A DNA stretch of 64,000 nucleotides from Pseudomonas bubulae (lineage in GTDB: Bacteria > Pseudomonadota > Gammaproteobacteria > Pseudomonadales > Pseudomonadaceae): contig NZ_UYJA01000002.1 in NCBI RefSeq assembly GCF_900618535.1, positions 1-64,000 on the forward strand, written 5' to 3'. Of the stretch, positions 53,342 to 62,698 are shown one piece after another. Both the position numbers and the translations under genes were made by a program. The notes below the pieces were generated by a model. That model was not told where the DNA came from. It saw nothing but the letters and a program-made list of their open reading frames with translations, and ran no database searches. Every line of letters begins with the position of its first letter. Positions within the stretch are counted from its first letter, which is position 1.

Positions 53342-56300
53342 TTACAGCCACCCCACTGGAACGGTGGCCAACAACTTGCGCGCGGCTTTGCTGTTGACAC
53401 CGAAAGCAGGGCGATCGCGCCGCTCGATGGCATGCGCGACCATGGCCGCCACCCGGCCACAGAGCCCCAGGCCGACACCCCAACGGGCTTGGGTCACGCC
53501 GAGATCGAGCAGGGCTGCGGCGGTGATGAAGTCAATATTCGGACGTAGGCCTTTGCGCTCCAGAACGTGGGCACAAACAACGTCGTAAATCTCCAGATAG
53601 CGCCCCCCGAAACCCCACTGGGAAAACAGGGCCCTGATGTGCGGCGGTCGTGGGTCCTGCACAAACAGCGGATGGCCAAAGCCAAACAACAGGTTGCCCG
53701 GCTGATCCAGCGCGAGGTCGACCGCTTGCCGTATGTCAGCAGGGCTGGCTTGCGCACTGATGGTCTTGAGCCAGGTCATCGCTTCTTCTGCTGCGCCGAC
53801 ATGGTTCGGTCCGCTGGCCATGAAACCGGCCGCCACGGCCTGGGCAAGGGTGACACCGGTGCCGATGGCGGTACGGGGTACCAGCACCGTCGGCGTGATG
53901 TAGCCGAAACCGGCGTGCCAGGCCACCAGCAGGGCATCAACGACACTAATGGCTAATGGGTCGATATCGGTCGCGCCCATTGCGGTCAACACGACCTCGG
54001 CGTGATGCGTCGATGCTGCGCCGGGGGCGCTATAACCGAGCGCCGTTTGCAGAAAGTGCGGCGTTGAAGCAACGCTGACCAGGCCCTCGATAAAATCCTG
54101 ATGCGTAGGCAAGTCGCGAACGGTGGCTTCGATCAGGACAATATGTTCCAGCGCTGCCAGATCACCGAGAAGGCCGCAGGCGGCGGCCTGAACGATGCCG
54201 GCACCGCTGTCGGCCACGGCTTCGATGCCACGTCGATAGGCAGGCTCCGCCGACAGGTGGCTGGCAATGCGTACCAGAAGGGCGTCAACGGCCTGGCTCT
54301 CAGCAGGGGTCGGCAGGCTGCCAAACCACGCCAGCCATAGCGCTGTGGGGAAGTCGACAATGCCGATCAGGTCATTGAGGTTGCGACCCCTGACCCACAG
54401 CCCTTCATTAGGCTCAATCGTGGCGCCGTCGATATTGGTACCGCGATACAGGGTGCGTGGTCCGCCAAACAGGCTCTGCGGCGGTGTGGGTATCAGCGTG
54501 TCGGCCTGTGCCAACTCATCAAGCGCAATGCCGCAGTGGGCGACCAGCAGGTTTTCTATTGTGTGTGCGTGTTGCGTGACCGTCGGCAGGATGTTGGCGA
54601 AAAAATAATGGGCGGTCTTGACCTTGCCACGGTAAAAAGCGGCTTCTTCGGCACTCAGTGGCTCGCGCAACTGACGCTCGGCCAGGCAGGCCGATTCAAG
54701 CAAGACCCAGGCGCTGGCGGTGAGACCGAGCATTTCCAGGAAGCGGGTATAGAACTGGCTGGTTTCGTGTGTGCGGCCTTCACGCACGTGCTCATTGATA
54801 CGGGTTAGCGCCTGCTCCACGGCAACCATGGCGTTTTCCAGTGCCGGGAATTGGTCGTGCAGCTCAGAACCGACACCCGTTGTGTTGTTCAAGAAGGCAT
54901 CCAGCTCTTCGCGCAGAAACTTGATCAGGCGTGAGTTCCTGCCAAAACCGAGCTTGTCGCGCACCAGGTCCTGGGACTGGATGTAGTTGGTCCCTTCCCA
55001 GATCGACAGGATTTTCACGTCGCGCGCATTTTGCTCGACAGGGTAAGCATCGGTGTAGCCGATACCGCCATGCACTTGTATCGCCAGTTCGCAGATTTTC
55101 CAGGCCTGGTCCGAGACGAACGCCTTGCACACCGGCGTGAACAGCAGCACCAGCTTGCGGTATTTTTCGACCTGGGCTTCGTCCAGTACCGGCTCGGCTT
55201 CCAGGGCAAATGCCTGGGTCGATGCGCCGGTCAACTTACCGAGCAGGCCACGGCAACCTTCTACCCGGGCCTTCATTTCCAGCAGCATGCGCTGCACGTC
55301 GGCGTGTTCGATGATAGCCACAGGCGGGGCGCTGGCATCGGAGGTGCGACTGATTGCACGGCCCTGGAACCGTTTGCCGGCGAAATCGACTGAATGCAGA
55401 TAAGCGCTGGAAGCCAGGCCCAAGCCGATAATTGCCGTGCTCATACGGGCCTGGTTCATCAAGGGCACCAGTTGCAGCAATCCGGCATTCTTGCGGTCGC
55501 CCAGCAGTACGGCGCGGGTGGTGCCGGTTCGACCAAACACCAGTTGGGTATTGGCGCAGCCCTTCAATCCCATCTTGCGCAGCAATGAAGTGCACTCGAC
55601 ATGGTTGTCTTCCAGCTCGCCCGTTTCGGGATTAGGCCAGAAGCGCGGCACCAGCAGGCAGGACAGCGAGTAGGAGGTCGAGGTGGTGGTATTGATGCGG
55701 CCCAGGACAAAGTAAACGGTGTTTTCGGTCAGCGTATGCATGCCCGCCGAGATGTAGACCTTTTCGCCGCTGACGGCGTATTCGCCGTTTTCAAGGGGTT
55801 TTGCGACAGTGGTGACCGCTGTCAGGTCGCTGCCGGCCTGCTGCTCGGTGGCGCAGAAACACGCGTCCCAGTCGTAGCGCTGAAGCTTGCGCAGGTACGT
55901 TGCCTTTTGCGCTGCGGTAGCGTGCAGCTTCAACAGCTTGATGGCCGGAAAATTGAAGCCGCCGTAGGTCATGAACGCCGGATTGGCGCCCATGAACATT
56001 TCCTGGATGGTTTGCCGGATCAGGGGTGGCAAGGCCGGTTGCTGGGATTCGCTGTCGATGCCCAGCACCTGAATCCACTCTTCCTTATAGCGCTGCCAAA
56101 GTCCGTGGAACTCTTTGGGGATTTCGACCTTGCCGTTTTCCAGCAAGTGGCATTCCTGTCGGTCGGAGGCTTGATAGGCCTTGCCTAACTCATAAGCGAA
56201 CGCCCTGGCGCGCTCCAGCAAGGCATCGAAGTAAGTACGATTTTTGTCGTTGAACGGCGCCCGTGTGAGAAAATTCTGGTCGGTTTTATGCAGTTCCCAC

Positions 56301-56344
56301 AAAAAAAAGCGAAGCTCACGCAGGCTGACTTTATAAGCAGACAT
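53342..56344 (-). CDS. Acyl-CoA dehydrogenase fused to a citrate-synthase-type domain
   Basis: A single 1000-aa chain. Residues 1-600 are an acyl-CoA dehydrogenase: CFCATEQQAGSD (about 158), catalytic Glu in WEGTNYIQ (about 448), and a C-terminal helical bundle. Residues about 620-1000 resemble citrate synthase or citryl-CoA lyase, and all three catalytic positions are in place: GPNHVGAAEEA (His about 845), GFGHPLF (His about 887) and PNIDF (Asp about 935). No stop or frameshift separates the parts. A combined desaturase and aldol/Claisen-type enzyme is inferred. I know of no characterised protein with this architecture, but I could not search. Confidence 0.88.
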   Translation of the reverse strand: MSAYKVSLRELRFFLWELHKTDQNFLTRAPFNDKNRTYFDALLERARAFAYELGKAYQASDRQECHLLENGKVEIPKEFHGLWQRYKEEWIQVLGIDSESQQPALPPLIRQTIQEMFMGANPAFMTYGGFNFPAIKLLKLHATAAQKATYLRKLQRYDWDACFCATEQQAGSDLTAVTTVAKPLENGEYAVSGEKVYISAGMHTLTENTVYFVLGRINTTTSTSYSLSCLLVPRFWPNPETGELEDNHVECTSLLRKMGLKGCANTQLVFGRTGTTRAVLLGDRKNAGLLQLVPLMNQARMSTAIIGLGLASSAYLHSVDFAGKRFQGRAISRTSDASAPPVAIIEHADVQRMLLEMKARVEGCRGLLGKLTGASTQAFALEAEPVLDEAQVEKYRKLVLLFTPVCKAFVSDQAWKICELAIQVHGGIGYTDAYPVEQNARDVKILSIWEGTNYIQSQDLVRDKLGFGRNSRLIKFLREELDAFLNNTTGVGSELHDQFPALENAMVAVEQALTRINEHVREGRTHETSQFYTRFLEMLGLTASAWVLLESACLAERQLREPLSAEEAAFYRGKVKTAHYFFANILPTVTQHAHTIENLLVAHCGIALDELAQADTLIPTPPQSLFGGPRTLYRGTNIDGATIEPNEGLWVRGRNLNDLIGIVDFPTALWLAWFGSLPTPAESQAVDALLVRIASHLSAEPAYRRGIEAVADSGAGIVQAAACGLLGDLAALEHIVLIEATVRDLPTHQDFIEGLVSVASTPHFLQTALGYSAPGAASTHHAEVVLTAMGATDIDPLAISVVDALLVAWHAGFGYITPTVLVPRTAIGTGVTLAQAVAAGFMASGPNHVGAAEEAMTWLKTISAQASPADIRQAVDLALDQPGNLLFGFGHPLFVQDPRPPHIRALFSQWGFGGRYLEIYDVVCAHVLERKGLRPNIDFITAAALLDLGVTQARWGVGLGLCGRVAAMVAHAIERRDRPAFGVNSKAARKLLATVPVGWL

Positions 56345-56380
56345 AGGTTTTCCTGATTAATAAGCGGTGTGTATCTGGGT

Positions 56381-57376
56381 TCAGGCGCCAGCCTGGATCT
56401 CGGCCACAATGGCGCCAGCGGTGCCACACAGCGCCGCATCCCAAAGCAGGGCGGTGGCTGTTTTACCCTGAGGCAGGGTGGCGCGCAGGCGCATAAGCGA
56501 CAGCAAGGGGGCCGCGCTCGAGTGGTGCGCGCGGGCACCGAGTTCGAAATGTCGCTCTTGTGCAATGCCCAGTTCGCGACTGACGCCCAAGGAGAAGCTG
56601 TCGCTGAATCCGGCCGGTAATACCCAATCGATATCACTGGCTTTCAGGCCGGAACGTTCGATTGCCGTTTGCGCTGCGCTCACCGCCATCGGATGCAGGC
56701 GCTCAGCCAGAGCGGCAGGGGTCAGCCCCCAGGGGTTGTCAATGGCCGCGCCATAGTGCACCGCCGAGGCGCGTATCGCCCCCCAGCCAGGCGTCGTCTG
56801 AGCGTCGCCATCGAGCAAGATGGCGGCTGCGCCGTCGCCGTACACCACCAGATCCCCCCAGGCGCGAAAGAAGGGGTAGAGCCACTTATCGGACGCCACC
56901 AGCAGCACCTTGCCGCCGAGACTGACCAGCGCTTCGATCATGGTCAGTGCGTTGAACACGCCGGCAGTGCCCGATTGGCCGATGGCGAACGGCAACGCGT
57001 TGGGCAAGCCCAGTGCATGCTGGATACGGCCTGCGACCGACTCATTAATGCGTTGGTTAAGGGCGCTATTGGTCACCACAATGTGGGTCACCTGTGCCAG
57101 CGTTTCTGCCGGAACCTGTTGACGCAATCGCGTGACCGCTTCCAGTGCCAGGTCGGCGCAGCTTTGCAAGGGTGGCGCTACCGGCAGGGCGATGCTCGCC
57201 GTGGGAAGCAGTCGACGCTCTTCTTCGGCGTCGATCCTGCCTTTGCCACGAGGCATGGAAAAGACCGCCGACTTGTACAACAGATGGCCATAGCCGATGT
57301 TTTTTTCCTGAGCTTGTACCGCCCGGAAAGGGGTCGTATCGGGGACGTGAGAAGCGATAGCGCGGATTCGAAGCAT
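56381..57376 (-). CDS. KAS III-like protein lacking the active-site Cys
   Basis: A 331-aa thiolase-fold protein of the FabH family. The GDGAAAI loop (180-186) and ARAHHSSAAP (281-290) align with FabH GDGAGA and GNTSAA. At the nucleophile position the sequence reads GQSGTAG: Ser135 replaces Cys. The HQAN histidine is also absent (LPAGFSD). It may be a DpsC-like Ser-type acyltransferase or a non-catalytic partner like PqsB. It is four bases after the acyl ligase gene and 36 before the fusion gene. Confidence 0.85.
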   Translation of the reverse strand: MLRIRAIASHVPDTTPFRAVQAQEKNIGYGHLLYKSAVFSMPRGKGRIDAEEERRLLPTASIALPVAPPLQSCADLALEAVTRLRQQVPAETLAQVTHIVVTNSALNQRINESVAGRIQHALGLPNALPFAIGQSGTAGVFNALTMIEALVSLGGKVLLVASDKWLYPFFRAWGDLVVYGDGAAAILLDGDAQTTPGWGAIRASAVHYGAAIDNPWGLTPAALAERLHPMAVSAAQTAIERSGLKASDIDWVLPAGFSDSFSLGVSRELGIAQERHFELGARAHHSSAAPLLSLMRLRATLPQGKTATALLWDAALCGTAGAIVAEIQAGA

Positions 57377-57380
57377 GAGG

Positions 57381-58955
57381 CTATTCCGTGACCGTAAGTG
57401 AGGTGGAGAAAAACTCGGAAAACTGCTGCTTCAGCTGCTTTCGGTCGATCTTGCCGTTCGGATTGCGCGGTAAAGGCAAGTCATGGAAGGACACATGCAA
57501 CGGCACCATATAGGTCGGCAGTTTGTCCCGGCACAGCTTGATCAGTGCCTGGGCGCTGGTTTGTATCTGCGGATGGGCGAACAGGCTGATGATGATGGCT
57601 TCGCCCTGTTGCGGATGCGGTACACCAAACGCTGCCGCCTCGGTCACGTCATCCACGGCAAAGAGGATTTCTTCGACTTCGGTGGGGCTGACGCGATAAC
57701 CGGAGGTCTTGATCATGTCGTCGCTACGGGCAACGAAATACAGATAATCGTCGCTGTCGCGGTAGACGATATCGCCCGACCAGACCGCTGTTTCGGTACG
57801 CGAAATCTGCTGGTCCGGGTGTAACCAGGGACGAAAGCGTTGAGCGGTCAGTTCTGGATCATTCCAGTACCCGAGCGTGACGAACGCCCCGCGGTGCACC
57901 AATTCACCGTGCTCTCCAGCGGCACATTCGCTGCCGTCCTGGCGCATCACGCGAATATCAGCATTGGGGACCGCCTTGCCGATGGAGTCGGGTCGTGTGA
58001 CGGCCGCTTCCGGCGCCAGGTAGGTGGAGCGGAAAGCCTCGGTCAAGCCGTACATCAGGTACGGCAGCGCATTGGGAAATGCGGTTTTGAGTTTTTCCAG
58101 CAAAGGCGGTGGCATATGCCCGCCGGTATTGGCGAAGCAGCGAATGCGAGCGCCGGCAGGCTGCGGCCATTGCACTGACGCCAGTTGCATCCACAGTGGC
58201 GGCACGCCGGTAATCACGGTGACGCCATGGGCTTCACAGAACGTCGGGACTTCGCCCGCTTGCAGGAAATCCAGCGGGGCGTAGCAAGCACCGCTGACCA
58301 GCGCCGTGGTCAGCTGACTGAACCCGGCATCGAAGCTCAGCGGCAATACGCCCAGGATGACGTCATCGGCCCGCAAGCGCAGATAGTGAGCGACGCTATA
58401 GGCGCCAGACACCAGGTTACGTTGCGACAGCACCACGCCTTTGGGCCGTCCCGTAGAGCCGGAGGTGTACAAAATGGCCGCAGGATCACTGTCTGTGACG
58501 GCGGCGTATGCGTTGAAAAACGCCGCATCGGTCAGTGTGTTCAGGGTCTCGGACTGTAGTTTTTCCAGTTGCCAGGTATCGAGTTCGATGTCATTCAACG
58601 CCGCCTCGATGCGTCTTAGGCGTGGCCCCGTACTGATGAGCAAGCGAGCACCGCTGTCCAGCAGGATATGGCGTACCTGTTGCTCTTTGAGCTGAGGATT
58701 GATGGGCACCAGGATCGCACCCCGGGCATTGATTGCCAGGAACATGACGACGGTTTCGTACTGCTTGCCCGTATAGACAGCGACGCGTTCGCCCGCTTGC
58801 ACGCCGCTATCGGCCAGCCTCTTTGCCGCCAGGCGCACGTCCTCCAGCAATTGGGAATAAGTCGCCATCTTTGCGCCTTGCGCGAACGCACGGCGGTCGC
58901 CATGGTGTTGGGCGCTGTCTTTCAACAGGTCGTACAAACTGATGTGGGCGGTCAT
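57381..58955 (-). CDS. AMP-dependent acyl-CoA/ACP ligase
   Basis: A 524-aa adenylate-forming enzyme. P-loop YTSGSTGRPKGV at 163-174, then YGLTEAFRST, the GDIVYRDSDDYLYFVARSDDMIK hinge and the C-terminal catalytic Lys in NPNGKIDRK (about 506). It most resembles ligases found beside PLP decarboxylases and ACPs (exosortase-A-associated and BtrJ-like sets). It would activate a carboxylic or amino acid and load it on the ACP at 63605. Ten bases after the decarboxylase gene. Confidence 0.9.
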   Translation of the reverse strand: MTAHISLYDLLKDSAQHHGDRRAFAQGAKMATYSQLLEDVRLAAKRLADSGVQAGERVAVYTGKQYETVVMFLAINARGAILVPINPQLKEQQVRHILLDSGARLLISTGPRLRRIEAALNDIELDTWQLEKLQSETLNTLTDAAFFNAYAAVTDSDPAAILYTSGSTGRPKGVVLSQRNLVSGAYSVAHYLRLRADDVILGVLPLSFDAGFSQLTTALVSGACYAPLDFLQAGEVPTFCEAHGVTVITGVPPLWMQLASVQWPQPAGARIRCFANTGGHMPPPLLEKLKTAFPNALPYLMYGLTEAFRSTYLAPEAAVTRPDSIGKAVPNADIRVMRQDGSECAAGEHGELVHRGAFVTLGYWNDPELTAQRFRPWLHPDQQISRTETAVWSGDIVYRDSDDYLYFVARSDDMIKTSGYRVSPTEVEEILFAVDDVTEAAAFGVPHPQQGEAIIISLFAHPQIQTSAQALIKLCRDKLPTYMVPLHVSFHDLPLPRNPNGKIDRKQLKQQFSEFFSTSLTVTE

Positions 58956-58965
58956 GGTGACGTCC

Positions 58966-60141
58966 CTAGGATTGGTGGATATAGGTGTGTGCCGGGCTCT
59001 GCGAGAGGAAAGCGCTGACGCTGTACGTCTGGTTGTAGGCGCCGCAGTTGTCGAAGATCACCAGATCGCCCACGCTCGGCGGGGCCGACAGTTCATGACT
59101 CCAGCCGATCACGTCGGCGCGGCTGCAGGTGCTGCCCACGAACTGGATCGGCAACGGGGGCGCGTCCCCCGGTGCCTGTTGACGCCGCAGCAGGCGCGGC
59201 TGCGCGTAGTTCTTCAACATGGCCTCAGTTTTGGCCAGCAGGAAGTTGTGGCTCAGGCCACCGTCGCAGACGGCAACGTAGCGCTCACCCAAGGCTTTGA
59301 CTGAACGTACGCGGGTCACGAAAGTGCCTGCGCCAGCGAAGACCCCGCGCCCGGACTCGTGGACGACCTTGAAGTCTTTTTGCAGCGGCGCAATGCGCTG
59401 GCGATAAGCGTCAAACGTCTGCGCCTGGTTGTTGAAGTGCTCGGAGAAACCGCCACCGACGTTAAGAAATTCAACCGGCATGCCGGTGAGGCGTGCTACT
59501 TGTGGCGCGAATGCAGCGAGCGCATGGGCAAGGGCGGCGGCATCGGCACCCTTGTCATCGATGTGAAAGCTATTGGAGCCCGCAAACGTATGGAGGCCGA
59601 TGATTGGCACGTTGGCCTGGGCCAATGTAACCGTCGTCAGCAAGGCGTCTTGGCGACTCATGCCGAAGTGGTCCGCCGGGTGTTTGCCCGAGCTGACCAG
59701 TTGGCCCGCGTTCAAGCGCAAAATCGTTTGCGGCGCGGTCTGTTTGCCGATGACGCGAATCAGTCTCTGCGCCTGCTCCAGGCTGTCGATGATGAACGTG
59801 CAGCGTGAGGCCAGGGCCGCGCGCATGAAATCTTCATCCATTGACGGATTGTTCACGTATTTGGGGGTGTTGATGCGACCCGCCACAATATCGAGTTCGC
59901 CCAGGCTGGCCAGCTCCACACCGTCGACGAAGGCATGGCCGCAGCGGATCAACAAATCCAGGTTTGGATTGGCCTTGAGCGACACAATCAACGGTGTACC
60001 CAGACGCTCGCGTAAATCAGCGTAACGCGCCTGTACGACAGTGGGGTCCAGTACGTAGCAAGGCGTTTTCAGATTCAGCAGCCATTGGTCGGTCGTTGCG
60101 TCGTCGCTTCTGACAGGCGCGCAGGCGGTGGTCATGGTCAT
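58966..60141 (-). CDS. Fold-III PLP-dependent decarboxylase (BtrK/DapDC-like)
   Basis: A 391-aa enzyme of the alanine-racemase-fold decarboxylases. PLP lysine K56 in VSLKANPN, glycine loop GGGF (229-232), ESGR (262-265), and the partner-site motif GSTCSRADVIG with C339 and D343. Related enzymes decarboxylate diaminopimelate, ornithine or ACP-bound glutamate (BtrK). Adjacent ligase and ACP favour the carrier-bound role. An in-frame ATG at 60135 is an alternative start. One base after the KAS III-like gene. Confidence 0.9.
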   Translation of the reverse strand: MTMTTACAPVRSDDATTDQWLLNLKTPCYVLDPTVVQARYADLRERLGTPLIVSLKANPNLDLLIRCGHAFVDGVELASLGELDIVAGRINTPKYVNNPSMDEDFMRAALASRCTFIIDSLEQAQRLIRVIGKQTAPQTILRLNAGQLVSSGKHPADHFGMSRQDALLTTVTLAQANVPIIGLHTFAGSNSFHIDDKGADAAALAHALAAFAPQVARLTGMPVEFLNVGGGFSEHFNNQAQTFDAYRQRIAPLQKDFKVVHESGRGVFAGAGTFVTRVRSVKALGERYVAVCDGGLSHNFLLAKTEAMLKNYAQPRLLRRQQAPGDAPPLPIQFVGSTCSRADVIGWSHELSAPPSVGDLVIFDNCGAYNQTYSVSAFLSQSPAHTYIHQS

Positions 60142-60142
60142 G

Positions 60143-61120
60143 TCAATTCACCGGATGAAGGGTCAATGCCGAAAATGAACCGTTGTCCGATTCCGTTATG
60201 TTCATCAGGTGCGCCCCGGCATCGACCTTGCTCAAGCCAATATCGGCAAGGTTGATCGCCAGGTCCGAGCCAAAGGAGTGGCCTTTGTTCAGAATGTTGT
60301 CGGAGTAGAGCGTGGAGGAGGGAATGGCCATGGCGCCACAGAAGGCTTTCCAGCCAGAGTGGTTGGAGTTGTAAGGCAAAATGCATGAGAAATCGCTAAG
60401 CGCCATGCCACAGTCGGCCACGGCTTCCTTCATGACTTTGCGGGTGTAGTGCCACTCCAGATTGAACATTTCCTTTTTCACCGCGTTGTTGGTCACGGAG
60501 CCCAGATACCAGCTGCCGTAATTGCGCACGGCCGTTGCACCGACCCGGTTACGCCGGCTGTTACGGGTCACCAGCAAGCACCCTGCGCCATCACTTAAGA
60601 TGCTTGCCTGCAACACCCGGTAACGCTCGATAAAGACGCGGTCGGACGACACGATCAGCACCGAGTGCAATTGGCTATGGACATTCATCAAGGCCTTGGC
60701 CATCTGAATGGCGACGCTGATCGACGAGCAATTGAGCTGTGCGATCGAGCCGGCCCAGACAGGCTTTATGCCGAATGCCGTGGCCACTTCCATGGGCAGG
60801 CTGCGTGGCGCCGGCGGTACGCTGAATAGCCCGGTATGAACATGGATGACCGCACCGATGTCGCTGCCCTTGAAGCCTTGCTCCTCTTGCAGGCGAGCGA
60901 CAGCGCGCTTGGCCAGCTCGACCTCGTCGATGTCCGGTGATACATGGAAATAACGGCAACCCGCATTGCGGATCATGTCAAAGCGCTCGGCGGGCAACTT
61001 ATGGTGCTGAGCCCAGTCATTGAGGTCCTGGCGTTCGCCGGGTAACTCGTAAGCGGCGGCTTCAATACCGATCGTGAAGGGGGCGGGGCTGTTTGTTGCC
61101 GCAGTAGTTGGGGGCGTCAT
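60143..61120 (-). CDS. KAS III-like protein with Cys131
   Basis: A 325-aa FabH-family protein. Cys131 in QLNCSSISVA fits the nucleophile. The HQAN position reads LPYNSNH, so His is replaced by Tyr (with a later His254), and the GN-S position is GHSFGSD with His281 in place of Asn. This is not a normal condensing triad; acyl transfer or unusual condensation is inferred. The ATG at 61120 (MTPPTTAATN) is chosen because CAGGA lies upstream; a longer start at 61189 overlaps the diiron gene. Confidence 0.87.
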   Translation of the reverse strand: MTPPTTAATNSPAPFTIGIEAAAYELPGERQDLNDWAQHHKLPAERFDMIRNAGCRYFHVSPDIDEVELAKRAVARLQEEQGFKGSDIGAVIHVHTGLFSVPPAPRSLPMEVATAFGIKPVWAGSIAQLNCSSISVAIQMAKALMNVHSQLHSVLIVSSDRVFIERYRVLQASILSDGAGCLLVTRNSRRNRVGATAVRNYGSWYLGSVTNNAVKKEMFNLEWHYTRKVMKEAVADCGMALSDFSCILPYNSNHSGWKAFCGAMAIPSSTLYSDNILNKGHSFGSDLAINLADIGLSKVDAGAHLMNITESDNGSFSALTLHPVN

Positions 61121-61133
61121 GACTGTATTCCTG

Positions 61134-62123
61134 TTAAGCCGGCATTGGCATGGCGGCGTAGTCCAGCACTCTGAGCTTTTCAAAGGCATCGCTTACACGG
61201 GGCGTCAGCAAACCCATTTCGCGGATGGTCGGCACCAGCCGCCGGAAAATGGAACGGCGCATGGAGTTGGCCACTTCAGAACTCCTGACCAGGTGGCTGC
61301 ACTCTTTTTTGGATAAGCCCATCGGCTCCCATATGTCGTCGGCGCACAGGTGCTCGTACAAGGTGTAAGCACCTTCAACCACAAACTCTTCGCGCTCCTT
61401 GCGTTCAGTTCCGCTCATTTCCTTGTACACACTGCCCAGCGTGATGCGGCCAATGGCGAAATGGCGCGCCTCATCGCGCTGAATGCGCGTCATCAGGTCT
61501 TTGATAAAAGGGTCTTTGGTGTAGGCGACCATGCTTTGAAACAGTGACAGCGCAATGCCCTCCACCAGCACTTGCATGCCGAGGTTGGTCATATCGAGTT
61601 TGCTGGTGGTAATGGTGTCTTCCAGCAGGCCTTTGAGCGCCTTGCTCATGGGGTAGCTGATGGGCAGCTTGTTATTCACCAGGCGCCCGAATGCTTCAAT
61701 ATGACGGGCTTCATCGATGATTTGCCCGGCAGCACAGAGGCGAGCCGAGAGGCTTTCTTCTGCCACCGCCAGTTTCGATGCGCAAATCAGGGCAGCCTGT
61801 TCACCGTGCAGTACCTGTGACAGGGTCCAGCCTTGCGAGTGATGGCGAATTTCGGCGCGGTTTTTTTCATTCATTTTGTTCCAGACATCGGTGCCGTAGA
61901 TCAGCAGTGTGCCGTCCGGCATGCCCAGAGGATTGTCCGGGTTGAGCTCGTAGCTCCAATCGATGTCGGTATTGACATCCCACTGGTTGGCCTTGGTTTT
62001 CTGATACAGCGCATTCAAGCTGTCATTGCTGAAATCGTAGGTCTGAGACATGTAAGCCTCGACCGAGAAATTCCACTTGATCGGCTCGCCATCATCCAAT
62101 GTCGGTTTGTGCTCTGTTTGCAT
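61134..62123 (-). CDS. Ferritin-like diiron oxygenase
   Basis: A 329-aa helical-bundle protein with two iron-ligand sets: E108 in LHGEQA, E138/H141 in DEARHIEAF, E189 in VEGIA and E218/H221 in RDEARHFAIG. The pattern matches R2-like and AurF-type oxygenases that oxidise amines to hydroxylamine or nitro groups, or hydroxylate carbon. The true substrate is unknown. The ATG at 62123 follows an AGGTG, 13 bases from the KAS III-like gene on one side and 2 from the unknown gene on the other. Confidence 0.85.
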   Translation of the reverse strand: MQTEHKPTLDDGEPIKWNFSVEAYMSQTYDFSNDSLNALYQKTKANQWDVNTDIDWSYELNPDNPLGMPDGTLLIYGTDVWNKMNEKNRAEIRHHSQGWTLSQVLHGEQAALICASKLAVAEESLSARLCAAGQIIDEARHIEAFGRLVNNKLPISYPMSKALKGLLEDTITTSKLDMTNLGMQVLVEGIALSLFQSMVAYTKDPFIKDLMTRIQRDEARHFAIGRITLGSVYKEMSGTERKEREEFVVEGAYTLYEHLCADDIWEPMGLSKKECSHLVRSSEVANSMRRSIFRRLVPTIREMGLLTPRVSDAFEKLRVLDYAAMPMPA

Positions 62124-62125
62124 GA

Positions 62126-62698
62126 TCACACCTGTACGTGCGTGCATTTCGGTTGAGAGGTGGTGAACGGCTCATGCACAGGAGATGTGTGCACCTGTGC
62201 CGCGAAGTAGTCCAGGTCGGGTAAGAACCACTCGGTGATGGCTGGCGTTTGCGCGGTATTCCAGGCTGCGATGTGCAGGAGGTTATCGCCGCCGTCCCAC
62301 AGGTCGCGGCGAATCTGTTCGGCGCTGATCCAGACCACCGGCGTCTGTAGCTGGCGCGCCCAGAACAAGGCTTCGTTCCATAAATGGGCGCCCATCGTCA
62401 CGCGTGGATCGAGCAGGTTTTTTGGCAACGCAAGGTCGATGGAAGGCATGCGTACCTGCGCCAGGAGAAGCGTCTGCTCACCGCAGCTGTCCCAAATGTA
62501 CTGGGCCAGCGTGGACAGCAGGGTGTAGTACTGCTGGTTGTTGACCAGCACAGGCGCGGGATTGTCGTGTGCGTACACACTTCGGCGTGCATAGTCTTGC
62601 GTTTCGAGCAGTGGCAGGTTGCGAGCCGAACAAGGGATCGCCAGGTTGTAATCGGGGTTACGCTGCAACAGCAGGGAACAGGTTTGCGCGCTCTTCAC
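62126..62698 (-). CDS. Hypothetical protein, possible partner of the diiron oxygenase
   Basis: A 190-aa soluble protein I do not recognise. It is rich in Trp, Leu and Gln, with segments such as TLAQYIWDSCGEQTLLL and GAHLWNEALFWARQLQ that suggest an alpha/beta fold. No signal peptide or membrane helix. It overlaps the preceding KAS III-like gene by four bases (ATGA) and ends two bases before the diiron gene, so co-translation with both is likely. It could be a degenerate thiolase-fold domain or a scaffold; that is only a guess. Confidence 0.82.
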   Translation of the reverse strand: MKSAQTCSLLLQRNPDYNLAIPCSARNLPLLETQDYARRSVYAHDNPAPVLVNNQQYYTLLSTLAQYIWDSCGEQTLLLAQVRMPSIDLALPKNLLDPRVTMGAHLWNEALFWARQLQTPVVWISAEQIRRDLWDGGDNLLHIAAWNTAQTPAITEWFLPDLDYFAAQVHTSPVHEPFTTSQPKCTHVQV

